Positions 26,793 through 34,074 of a stretch of 64,000 bases of DNA are shown piece by piece. Both the position numbers and the translations under genes were made by a program. The notes under the pieces were generated by a model, which worked only from the letters and a program-made list of their open reading frames with translations, was not told the DNA's origin and did not search any database. Within the stretch, counting starts at the first letter, position 1, and the number at the start of each line of letters is the position of its first letter. This DNA comes from Candidatus Peregrinibacteria bacterium (GTDB lineage: Bacteria; Patescibacteriota; Gracilibacteria; UBA1369; LOWO2-01-FULL-3): assembly GCA_018655275.1 (NCBI GenBank), contig JABIJZ010000002.1:235748-299747 (forward strand), written 5' to 3'.

Positions 26793-27896
26793 ATGCAAAA
26801 CGCAACGCTCGTCCTCAAGGACGGAACTACACTTCTAGGAGAGTCATTCGGAGCCCCGCTAGACCGGGAAGGAGAAGTCGTTTTCAACACAGGAATGATG
26901 GGATACCCAGAAAGTTTTACTGATCCCTCGTACAGAGGTCAGATCCTAGTTCTCACATACCCACTCGTCGGAAACTACGGCGTCCCTGGGGAATGCAAAG
27001 ACTTAGAAAACCTTTCAAAAAGATTCGAATCAAACGCTCTTCACATCAAAGGGCTTATCGTCAGCGAATATTCAGAAAACCACTCACATTGGGAAGCAAA
27101 AAAATCACTAGCAGATTGGCTCAAAAAACACGAAATCCCAGCAATAACAGGCATAGACACTCGAGCTCTCACTCAAAAACTCCGCCAACACGGAACAATG
27201 CTCGGCAAAATCCAAACCTCAGCACAAAACCCAGACGACAACACAAACTCAAAAACATTCCTCGATCCAAACAAAACAAACCTAGTTGCTGAAGTTTCAA
27301 TCAAAGAACCAAAACTCTACAAAAGAGGCCCAAAGAAAATCATCTGCGTCGACACAGGAATCAAACTCAACATCCTACGAAACTTCCTCGATCGAGACAT
27401 CACCGTCCTCAGAACTCCATGGGACTACGATTTCATCGAAGCCGGAGAAGACTTCGACGGAATTTTCCTTTCAAATGGACCTGGCGACCCAGCCATGCTC
27501 GAACCACTTCACAAAATAGTTCGCAAAGCACTAAAACTCAAAAAACCAATATTCGGAATCTGCATGGGAAACCAAATTCTAGCCCTAGCCGCAGGAGCCA
27601 AAACATACAAACTCAAATTCGGACACCGTGCACAAAACCAACCCTGCCAAGATATAGACCCAGACTCCCCAACCCACAAACACTGCTACGTCACATCCCA
27701 AAATCACGGATTCGCAATCAAAGACTCAACCCTCCCAAAAGATTGGATCACATGGCTCAAAAACCTAAACGACGATACAAACGAAGGCATCAAACACAAA
27801 ACTCTCCCCTATTTTTCATGCCAATTCCATCCTGAAGCCACACCCGGCCCACTCGACACAGAACATTTCTTCGACAAATTCATAGACATGCTCTAA
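26793..27896 (+). CDS. carA: Carbamoyl-phosphate synthase small (glutaminase) subunit
   Basis: This 367-residue protein from ATG 26793 (MQNATLVLKDGTTLLGESFG) hydrolyses glutamine to supply ammonia to CarB. The N-terminal CPSase small-chain domain has 'GEVVFNTGMMGYPESFTDPS' and 'GIDTRALTQKLR'. The C-terminal class I amidotransferase has 'FLSNGPGDPA', the nucleophile elbow 'GICMGNQILALAAGA' (Cys about 256; the usual GHQ is GNQ here) and 'CQFHPEATPGPLDTEHFFD' with the catalytic His and Glu. It is divergent from the pyr operon. The large-subunit gene is not downstream, where a different regulator gene follows, so CarB must lie elsewhere. Confidence 0.94.
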   Translation: MQNATLVLKDGTTLLGESFGAPLDREGEVVFNTGMMGYPESFTDPSYRGQILVLTYPLVGNYGVPGECKDLENLSKRFESNALHIKGLIVSEYSENHSHWEAKKSLADWLKKHEIPAITGIDTRALTQKLRQHGTMLGKIQTSAQNPDDNTNSKTFLDPNKTNLVAEVSIKEPKLYKRGPKKIICVDTGIKLNILRNFLDRDITVLRTPWDYDFIEAGEDFDGIFLSNGPGDPAMLEPLHKIVRKALKLKKPIFGICMGNQILALAAGAKTYKLKFGHRAQNQPCQDIDPDSPTHKHCYVTSQNHGFAIKDSTLPKDWITWLKNLNDDTNEGIKHKTLPYFSCQFHPEATPGPLDTEHFFDKFIDML

Positions 27897-27949
27897 GATA
27901 GCCGTCTGAATATCTGTCAAAACCATATTCTTTTTTGATAAACACGCCA

Positions 27950-28954
27950 ATGGAAACACCAACCATAAAAGATAAGCTGGAAGAAGCCTTAGCACTAACA
28001 CAGGCAAAACAACAACACCCGCAATACAGCCAAGCCAGCAAAATAATATTATTATCAACCCTCATAGAGCACAACGGCACAGCAGCCATATCAGAAATCC
28101 AAAGCCAACTCAAAGAAGCCAACGCCACACTCTCAATAGCAAGCGTAATTCAAGACATAAACACTAAAATCCTTTCACAACTAGAAAATCCAAAAATACA
28201 CATTGTAAAACAAGCAGGTCAAATCGAAACCAGATTTGATCAAAATTCAGCAGAAGAACTCATCAAAGAAGCACAAGAAGACAAAGCCCCAAGCGAAGAA
28301 GACATACGGTATGCAATAGAAAAACTCCCAAAATCACAACTAGCACAAGAAATACTAGCCCATTTTCTGAATGACACAACACTCCCGAAACACAAAATCG
28401 ACACAATGATAGAAAACCAATCAAAATCCAGAGCAATCAACCAATTAAGAAGATTATTCGAAAAACACGGCCTAAGTTTAGACAAAGTACAACCAACAAC
28501 TTTCGAAAACAGAAAAGCCCCAAAAACATACTACTACCTAAAAAAAATCCCGAAACCAACACATACAAGAAAACGCAAAGGCCCAAGACAAATCGGGCCA
28601 AAGAGGCTAGCAAGACAAATAAGACAAGATTTCGCAGATATAAGTGAAGAAGATATAGCAGCACTCGCAAAACAACGTCCCAAAACCAGAGGAGAATGCG
28701 TAGATGGCCCTAGACCATGCCGATGGGTAGCATGCAGACATCACCTATATTTAGACGTTAGTCCAAATGGCAAAAGCCTCATACTCAACTTTCCAGATGC
28801 AGATCCAGACAACATGCCAGAAAGCTGCTCATTAGACTTAGCCGCCCAAGGAAAACATTCACTAAGAGAGGTCGGAAGACACTTAAACATTACAAAAGCA
28901 CGCGCCCATTCTATAACAAATGACCTGAAGACAAGATTTGAGACTGAATCATAA
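27950..28954 (+). CDS. DNA-binding regulator with sigma-factor region-4-like C-terminus
   Basis: This is a 334-residue protein; ATG 27950 is chosen over TTG 27935 as the likely start. The C-terminal about 90 residues follow a known sigma-like pattern: 'RGECVDGPRPCRWVACRHHL' (about 247-266), 'YLDVSPNGKSLILNFPD', 'ESCSLDLAAQGKHSLREVGR' and 'LNITKARAHSITNDL', which reads as a helix-turn-helix of the region 4 type. Before it comes a Lys/Arg-rich linker (KPTHTRKRKGPRQIGPKRLA). The N-terminal 220 residues are helical and not recognised; winged-helix folds are possible. It lies 53 bases after carA and is followed by a hairpin and the probable structured RNA on the other strand. Its targets are unknown. 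Confidence 0.72.
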   Translation: METPTIKDKLEEALALTQAKQQHPQYSQASKIILLSTLIEHNGTAAISEIQSQLKEANATLSIASVIQDINTKILSQLENPKIHIVKQAGQIETRFDQNSAEELIKEAQEDKAPSEEDIRYAIEKLPKSQLAQEILAHFLNDTTLPKHKIDTMIENQSKSRAINQLRRLFEKHGLSLDKVQPTTFENRKAPKTYYYLKKIPKPTHTRKRKGPRQIGPKRLARQIRQDFADISEEDIAALAKQRPKTRGECVDGPRPCRWVACRHHLYLDVSPNGKSLILNFPDADPDNMPESCSLDLAAQGKHSLREVGRHLNITKARAHSITNDLKTRFETES

Positions 28955-29465
28955 AAACAGAAAACCCCTCCGGAGAGGGGAATAATTGTTCAGATTTTGC
29001 AACCTAATTTTTATTTTTTATTTTTATTTCTAGCCTGGGTTTCAGTGTTGTTTATACCCCCACAACAGGGCGCCCATTTCGACTTTAGCTACCTCGCAAG
29101 GAAGAAGTAAAGAAGCGGGAAACGATTACCTAGTAATCAAATTCGAAGGCCAGCAAGCTGGCAAACAAATGAAATTTCAAGGCGGTGATCGGTCCACAAT
29201 CCCAGCCGGAGCCAAGAGAGGGTCCATCACCCAAGCAAGGAAAGAGAGAGAGTAAAAGGTCGGGCTTTTTATTTTTGTTTTTGTTTTGAGCCTCGGGGCC
29301 TTTTATCTTTACCCCCTCTCTCTCCTTGATTGGAGAGGATCGTACCATCTTGCCTCATTGAGGAACCGCTATGACGATTGCCATGTCCGGCCCGGCAAAG
29401 GCAGTGGTTACGACTTTTTGTTTTTGTTTTTTCTAGGGACGTTTGAATTTCTGTTTTTGAAATTC
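28955..29465 (-). ncRNA. Probable structured RNA of about 500 nt, family not identified
   Basis: The 670 bases between 28954 and 29627 have no convincing protein gene but hold a consistent minus-strand RNA unit: promoter 29471-29498, a series of helices, and a terminator at 28965-28980. Helices (+ coordinates): 29445-29451 with 29459-29465; 29377-29382 with 29400-29405; 29353-29356 with 29360-29363; a long arm 29243-29266 with 29289-29324; 29184-29195 with 29220-29231 (11 of 12 pairs); GCCAG/CTGGC at 29149-29162; GATTAC/GTAATC at 29124-29138. Three A-rich linkers separate the domains on the RNA strand. I looked for the signatures of RNase P RNA, tmRNA, SRP RNA and 6S RNA and did not find them. 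It may still be a divergent member of one of these, or a new family. Confidence 0.55.
28965..28980 (-). terminator. Terminator of the minus-strand RNA
   Basis: CCCCTC-CGGA-GAGGGG forms a strong hairpin. On the minus strand it is followed by TTTTCTGTTTTT, the pattern of an intrinsic terminator; on the + strand it is followed by AATAATTG. It therefore serves best as the end of the minus-strand RNA, although it also lies 10 bases after the regulator gene. Confidence 0.6.
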
Positions 29466-29470
29466 AGAAC

Positions 29471-29498
29471 ATGATAGCGCGTTTCTCAGAATTGTCAA
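29471..29498 (-). promoter_or_regulatory. Promoter of the minus-strand structured RNA
   Basis: On the minus strand there is a consensus TTGACA (29493-29498), a 16-base spacer and TATCAT (29471-29476). Transcription would begin near 29464, at the base of the first hairpin. No protein gene follows on this strand within reach. Confidence 0.6.
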
Positions 29499-29626
29499 AA
29501 TCTAGCGCTTTACACACTCAAAGACTGCCTCCTCGCTTTCCTGTTAAGGCTAATCGCAAAACCTCAAATTTTACCCCTAAAAACATTCCCATTTACGAAT
29601 CTAAACAACTAATATAGGCTGTAAAT

Positions 29627-31975
29627 ATGTTTGTATCACTCGACCTCGAAACAACCGGTTTAGACAAAAGAAAGAACCAAATCACCGAATTTGGTGCAAT
29701 CAAGTTTGACCTAGAAGGCAATCAAGAAACCTTTCAGACTTTCATAAACCCAGGAGTGAAGATCCCCGAGTTCATCACCCATATCACAAACATAACCGAC
29801 GAAGACGTCGCAGACGCACCAAAACTTGAAGAAGTCCAAGACAAAATAGTCGATTTTATAGGAGATGCGCCAATCATCGGACACTTCATCTCCTTCGACA
29901 CCGACTTCCTCAAGGCCAAAGGCATCAGACTCAAAAACCCCCTCTACGACACATCGGAATTAGCAAGGATTTTCATGCCAGGACTCCCCTCTTACAGCCT
30001 GGAGATCCTTTCGGAAATCCTTCAAATCCAACACAAAGAAAAACACCGCGCACTCGACGATTCCATCGCCGCCCAAGAACTTTTCTTCAAAATCATAGAC
30101 CAAATCAAAGCACTCGATCCAGACCTGCTAAAAGAAATCCAAGAACAATCAGCGAAATCAACATGGCACTTCTCAGAAGTCCTTCAAACCATAAAATCAG
30201 ACGATAAAATCCTAGAATTCACACCACCACCAAGAGAAAAACAAGAAATATCACAGACAGAACAAACAGCCGTAGAACTCACAAAAAGCTCTTCGAAAAC
30301 TTCGTTAATAGAAACACCAACAATCTCGACACAACTCGCCGAAGAATTAGCAACAACCTCAGAAAAAAACACCGTGATCCTTTGCCCATACGACATATTC
30401 GCCGAAGTACAGCCAAACCCAGACAAAAAAATAGCAAAATTAAGCGCATCAGAAAACTACATCTCCCTCCCCAGACTAGAAGAACTCAAAAAAAGAGAAA
30501 ATTTCAACACTCCTCAAATCACCTCATTAATAAAAACCCTGATCTGGCTCAAAAAAACAGACAGCGGACTTTTGGCAGAAGAAATCTCATTTTCACAAGA
30601 TGAACGAGAAATCTTGAAACACGTAACGCTCGGCCCAGACACTCCACCAAAAGAAGAAAAAAAATCAAAAACAATCCTTGGAAGCTACGCCTACACTCCC
30701 CAAAAAAACACAAAACACCTGATAATCCTAGACGCTCCAAAATTCATAAAAGACACCCAGTACAAAAAATCAAAGATAATCCTAGAAAAGAAGACGTTGT
30801 CCCCAATCGAGAGTTTGCTCCACATCGCCACACAAGACCTCCTAGACGAACCGAAAAAAACACTCCAAGAACTCAAAGAAAAAATCGAAGTTCTATTCGG
30901 CCTCCTAGAAAACATAGCGGAATCAAATTTCAAACCAAACGACTATTATCCACAATTCGAACTATCAAACTTCGAGACAGCCAGCCCAAATTGGGCTCGA
31001 GCCAAAGACGTAATCAAAAACCTCATCAGCCTATCCCAAGATCTCAAAGACTTCGTGAACGAGAAAACAATCCCGTACCTTCAAGACTGGAAAGAAATCC
31101 TTCGCGACTTCTACGAAACGATTGTAGAACCGGACACAACAAAACATTCAATATTTTTCCAGAGGAACCGAACCGACGAACTCGTCATAAGAACAATCCC
31201 AATCTCGATAATCCCCCACTTCGAAGCGATTTCAAAAAATGTAAAAAAAATCACACTAATCGGAAAAAGCCTCGATGCCCAAGACGACTGCAGACTGATC
31301 AAAACTTTGTTCGGACTCCCAGAAGACACACCCCTACATCAAACAAACCCGCCTAAGTCCACAATAGACAAAACCAACCTATTCATAGTCACAGACATCG
31401 TAGGCAACGCAAACGAAGTCCTTCAACAAACCATAGAATTCACAAAAAACTTCGTCACCAAAAACAAAGGTCGCAGCACAATCATCATGAATTCAATAAA
31501 GAAACTCGAAGACCTTCACCTAGCCCTAGCACCAAAACTCAAAAAAAACGGAATCATACTACTGTCACAAAAAGGATCAGGAGGTTTGGGGAAAATCCTA
31601 GAAATGTACAAATCCGATCCAGATTCAAGCAACATAGTAATAACACCAAGTAGATGGGAAAACTTCAATCCACAAGACCTCACCGAAGAAAATGATTTCC
31701 AAAACTTAATAATACAAAGCATTCCATTCGATCCACCATCAGATCCATTCTTGAATGCATTAGCAAAAAACTTCTCAGATCCTTGGAATGAATTCCAAAT
31801 CCCAAGAGCAATGCTCAGCCTAAAACAGATCATAAACAAATTCCTTACAAAAACCCCAGGAAGGATAATTCTCCTAGACAACCGAGTCATAACAAAATCA
31901 TACGCAAAACCATTCATAAAAGCCCTCGCCGAAATAAAAAACCCCGAAGAGGTTCAAAAAGACGATTTGCTATAG
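29627..31975 (+). CDS. DnaQ-type 3'-5' exonuclease fused to a degenerate DinG-like helicase
   Basis: This is a 782-residue protein. Residues 1-165 are a DEDD exonuclease with 'FVSLDLETTGLDKRKNQITE' (ExoI, Asp/Glu), 'IIGHFISFDTDFL' (ExoII) and 'HRALDDSIAAQELF' (ExoIII with His and Asp). The remaining part follows the order of DinG-type helicases but lacks their catalytic motifs: the segment at about 231 ('TISTQLAEELA') resembles motif Ia with no Walker A before it, and the position of the DEAH box reads 'LIILDAPKFIKDT' (about 366). The C-terminus 'TPGRIILLDNRVITKSYAKP' (about 744) resembles the last DinG motif. So it is probably an active nuclease with a non-ATPase scaffold. Bacterial exonuclease-DinG fusions exist; the loss of ATPase motifs is the unusual point. 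Confidence 0.8.
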   Translation: MFVSLDLETTGLDKRKNQITEFGAIKFDLEGNQETFQTFINPGVKIPEFITHITNITDEDVADAPKLEEVQDKIVDFIGDAPIIGHFISFDTDFLKAKGIRLKNPLYDTSELARIFMPGLPSYSLEILSEILQIQHKEKHRALDDSIAAQELFFKIIDQIKALDPDLLKEIQEQSAKSTWHFSEVLQTIKSDDKILEFTPPPREKQEISQTEQTAVELTKSSSKTSLIETPTISTQLAEELATTSEKNTVILCPYDIFAEVQPNPDKKIAKLSASENYISLPRLEELKKRENFNTPQITSLIKTLIWLKKTDSGLLAEEISFSQDEREILKHVTLGPDTPPKEEKKSKTILGSYAYTPQKNTKHLIILDAPKFIKDTQYKKSKIILEKKTLSPIESLLHIATQDLLDEPKKTLQELKEKIEVLFGLLENIAESNFKPNDYYPQFELSNFETASPNWARAKDVIKNLISLSQDLKDFVNEKTIPYLQDWKEILRDFYETIVEPDTTKHSIFFQRNRTDELVIRTIPISIIPHFEAISKNVKKITLIGKSLDAQDDCRLIKTLFGLPEDTPLHQTNPPKSTIDKTNLFIVTDIVGNANEVLQQTIEFTKNFVTKNKGRSTIIMNSIKKLEDLHLALAPKLKKNGIILLSQKGSGGLGKILEMYKSDPDSSNIVITPSRWENFNPQDLTEENDFQNLIIQSIPFDPPSDPFLNALAKNFSDPWNEFQIPRAMLSLKQIINKFLTKTPGRIILLDNRVITKSYAKPFIKALAEIKNPEEVQKDDLL

Positions 31976-32034
31976 AACTCCAACCCAAAATCACAAGAAA
32001 TCAAGAACTTTTGCTTCCAAAAGCCATTTTCGCT

Positions 32035-32062
32035 TTGCCCTCACCCCACAAATGAGTAGAAT
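32035..32062 (+). promoter_or_regulatory. Promoter of the LemA-like gene
   Basis: TTGCCC (32035-32040), a 16-base spacer and TAGAAT (32057-32062) lie 41 bases before ATG 32104. Confidence 0.45.
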
Positions 32063-32103
32063 TAAGCACAAGGTGAAAACCTTCACACATTAACCCCAGA
32101 ACA

Positions 32104-33087
32104 ATGTTATACCTCCTCCTCATAATAGTACTGATCGTTGTAGCAGTCGGCGTAATGCTCTACAACAGCTTGAAAAAATTCCAAGCAAAAGCTGAAGAAG
32201 CAAAAAAAGACCTGCTTGAAATTCTCAACGCAAGGCACGAAGAAATCGGAAAGCTAAACGATTTGAACGGAGCTGACTTAGGCTCTATTAAATCTACAAG
32301 CACAGAAGCTTCAACAACCGAAGACTTCGCAATTCGAGCCGAAAAAGAAATGAGCCTTTCAGGAAATTTAGCTCCCGCTTTAGAATCTCCAGAAGCAAGC
32401 CCTTTGAAAGAACTTGAAGAAAAAATTCAAAACGCAATCAGATACTACAACTCAACAGCAAGTGATTTGAACAAAACTTTAAAGACTACACCAAACAATT
32501 ACGTGGCAGGCCCACTTGGTTTCAAAGAGATGGCTTATTTTGGAGAAGCTCCAGCTCAAGACATCGAAATAAAAACCGAGGGTGAAACTCACGACTTGCC
32601 AGAAATAAATACACCTATTAGTTCCCCTAACCCCGAAAGTCCTATGACTGACGACACAACACCTGCAGTTCCTGCTGTAGAACCAGAAGTAACTCCTGAA
32701 GCTCCTGCTGTAGAACCAGTGGCAGCTGAACCAGAAGTAGAAGCTGCTCCTGAAGTAACTGCTGAACCAACAGTTGAAGCTGAACCTGCTGTTGAAGCTC
32801 CTGTAGCTGAACCTGTAGTAGAAGAAGCTGCTCCTGAAGTAACTCCTGAACCTACCGTTGAGGCTCCTGTAGCTGAACCAGAAGTTGAGGCTGAACCAGC
32901 TGTAGAAGCTGCTCCTGAAGTAACTCCTGAACCTACAGTAGAAGCTGAGCCTGAAGTAACTCCTGAGCCTACCGTTGAAGCTCCAGCAGCTGAACCAGCT
33001 GTAGAAGCTACTCCTGAGGTAACTCCTGAACCTGCTGTTGAAGCTCCTGCAGCTGAACCAACAGAAGAAACTCCACCACAAGCTTAG
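32104..33087 (+). CDS. LemA-like membrane protein with a Pro/Glu/Ala/Val repeat tail
   Basis: This is a 327-residue protein. An N-terminal membrane helix (LYLLLIIVLIVVAVGVMLYN) is followed by a coiled helical region that matches the LemA layout: 'YNSLKKFQAKAEEAKKDLLE' early and, at the end of the domain, 'EEKIQNAIRYYNSTASDLNK' then 'TPNNYVAGPLGFKEMAYFGE', close to the LemA 'ARRYYN...FPNN..AG..GF....F' signature. From about residue 185 to the end comes an acidic tail of repeats such as EVTPEPTVEAPVAEP, with no counterpart in ordinary LemA proteins. The N-out/C-in topology is not settled. The role of LemA proteins is poorly known. It has its own promoter and a strong terminator, so it is probably a single-gene unit and may be highly expressed. 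Confidence 0.8.
   Translation: MLYLLLIIVLIVVAVGVMLYNSLKKFQAKAEEAKKDLLEILNARHEEIGKLNDLNGADLGSIKSTSTEASTTEDFAIRAEKEMSLSGNLAPALESPEASPLKELEEKIQNAIRYYNSTASDLNKTLKTTPNNYVAGPLGFKEMAYFGEAPAQDIEIKTEGETHDLPEINTPISSPNPESPMTDDTTPAVPAVEPEVTPEAPAVEPVAAEPEVEAAPEVTAEPTVEAEPAVEAPVAEPVVEEAAPEVTPEPTVEAPVAEPEVEAEPAVEAAPEVTPEPTVEAEPEVTPEPTVEAPAAEPAVEATPEVTPEPAVEAPAAEPTEETPPQA
32680..33075 (+). repeat. Tandem degenerate coding repeats in the LemA-like gene
   Basis: Units based on GCTCCTGAAGTAACTCCTGA and GTTGAAGCTCCTGTAGCTGA recur through the 3' third of the gene and encode PEVTPEP/VEAP-type peptides. Copies differ mainly in synonymous positions. Length variation between strains by recombination is likely. Confidence 0.8.
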
Positions 33088-33109
33088 AGCAAAAACAGAT
33101 TTTAGAATA

Positions 33110-33136
33110 AAACCCCTTCTCCCGGAGGGGTTTTTA
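33110..33136 (+). terminator. Intrinsic terminator after the LemA-like gene
   Basis: AAACCCCT and AGGGGTTT flank the loop TCTCCCGG and are followed by TTTTTATT. This is a classic strong terminator 22 bases after the stop codon. Confidence 0.85.
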
Positions 33137-33165
33137 TTGACTTCCACTACTGAAATCAATAGAAT
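33137..33165 (+). promoter_or_regulatory. Promoter of the gene at 33196
   Basis: TTGACT (33137-33142), a 17-base spacer and TAGAAT (33160-33165) begin directly after the upstream terminator and lie 30 bases before ATG 33196. Confidence 0.65.
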
Positions 33166-33195
33166 CAACAACCAATATTAAACTTAACGATCAAA

Positions 33196-34074
33196 ATGAA
33201 TAGCTTTCTATACAACGCAAAAACAGAAATCCCAACACCCCCTATCGTCCAAAAAGAGGCTAAATTCAAAGACCCATCTGAGCATATGAAAGATTTAGAA
33301 TCGCTCTTAACAAACACAGCAACAGCAATAGACAAAGTTCAAGCAGAATTAATAGAAGCAATTGCGGAAGCATACGGACAAGGATTGGCCATAACACTCC
33401 TACAAATAATACAAATACAAAGAGAAAACCTAGAAACCAGCCTCCAAACCCTCAAAGAAGAGATAGAAGAAGACCAACCTTCCTACAGAAGCTCAAAATT
33501 CCTAACAGCTTTAGCCCTCCAACAACCACGAATATCAACAATCAACGGAAAATCCATCCAAACTTCAATAACAACCCACACAGAAACCCCAGAGACCACA
33601 GATCCCTATGAATTGATCCTCACAATAATAGAAATAACATCCAAAAAAGGAAGAGAAATAACCAAAGTAAGAGAACTTTCAATAACACCAGCAATGATCA
33701 CGCACCAAGAACGAATCCATAGAGCCGGAAAGAGGGATAGAGTTGTAGCAGCAAAATCTTTCTTCACACACAGCGCACAAACCACAAACGACATAGGGAC
33801 AACACAAACAATTGACCATGACAATACCAATCATCAGGACCTCCGTTCAGTCACTCTTGATGAAGGCATCCCAGTGTTCACACGTGACCACCTTGAAGCT
33901 CACACATTACCAAGACCAAACGACCAATTAGAAAAAGATTTCCGAACAGAAATAACAAGACAACTTCAAGCATTTCTCAACGAATTCAGAAAACTACAAG
34001 GAACAGCAACAAATCCCACTCAACTTGCAGCCAACATTCAACACCTAGCAAACACAGAAGACTACAATCTATAA
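33196..34074 (+). CDS. Hypothetical protein, 292 residues
   Basis: I do not recognise this protein. It is soluble; there is a long helical region at about 28-100 with 'LEQ/LLTNTATAIDKVQAELI'-like heptads ('QIQRENLETSLQTLKEEIEE'), then a beta-rich middle ('SILTIIEITSKKGREITKVR'-type strands around 'DPYELILTIIEITSKK'), and a C-terminal helix (LEKDFRTEITRQLQAFLNEF). It is rich in Thr, His and Gln. It has its own promoter and overlaps the end of convergent uvrB by 6 bases. No enzyme motif is visible. Confidence 0.7.
   Translation: MNSFLYNAKTEIPTPPIVQKEAKFKDPSEHMKDLESLLTNTATAIDKVQAELIEAIAEAYGQGLAITLLQIIQIQRENLETSLQTLKEEIEEDQPSYRSSKFLTALALQQPRISTINGKSIQTSITTHTETPETTDPYELILTIIEITSKKGREITKVRELSITPAMITHQERIHRAGKRDRVVAAKSFFTHSAQTTNDIGTTQTIDHDNTNHQDLRSVTLDEGIPVFTRDHLEAHTLPRPNDQLEKDFRTEITRQLQAFLNEFRKLQGTATNPTQLAANIQHLANTEDYNL

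Noticed and set aside
27897-27949. carB expected after carA
   Set aside because: No large-subunit sequence follows; the next gene is a DNA-binding regulator, so carB is elsewhere.
29130-29348. A 72-residue minus-strand reading frame in the non-coding region
   Set aside because: Its composition follows the repeats and A-rich linkers, it has no start context, and the stretch is better explained by RNA helices.
28955-29498. RNase P RNA, tmRNA or SRP RNA
   Set aside because: I could not find the GAGGAAAGUCC and ACAGAA-type blocks of RNase P, a tRNA-like 3' half with TTCRA loop and CCA or a tag reading frame for tmRNA, or the GGAA-tetraloop helix of SRP RNA on either strand. A segment near 29385 slightly resembles SRP helix 8 but lacks the tetraloop.
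32680-33075. CRISPR-like array
   Set aside because: The repeats are in frame, degenerate and contiguous without unique spacers; they encode the Pro/Glu tail.
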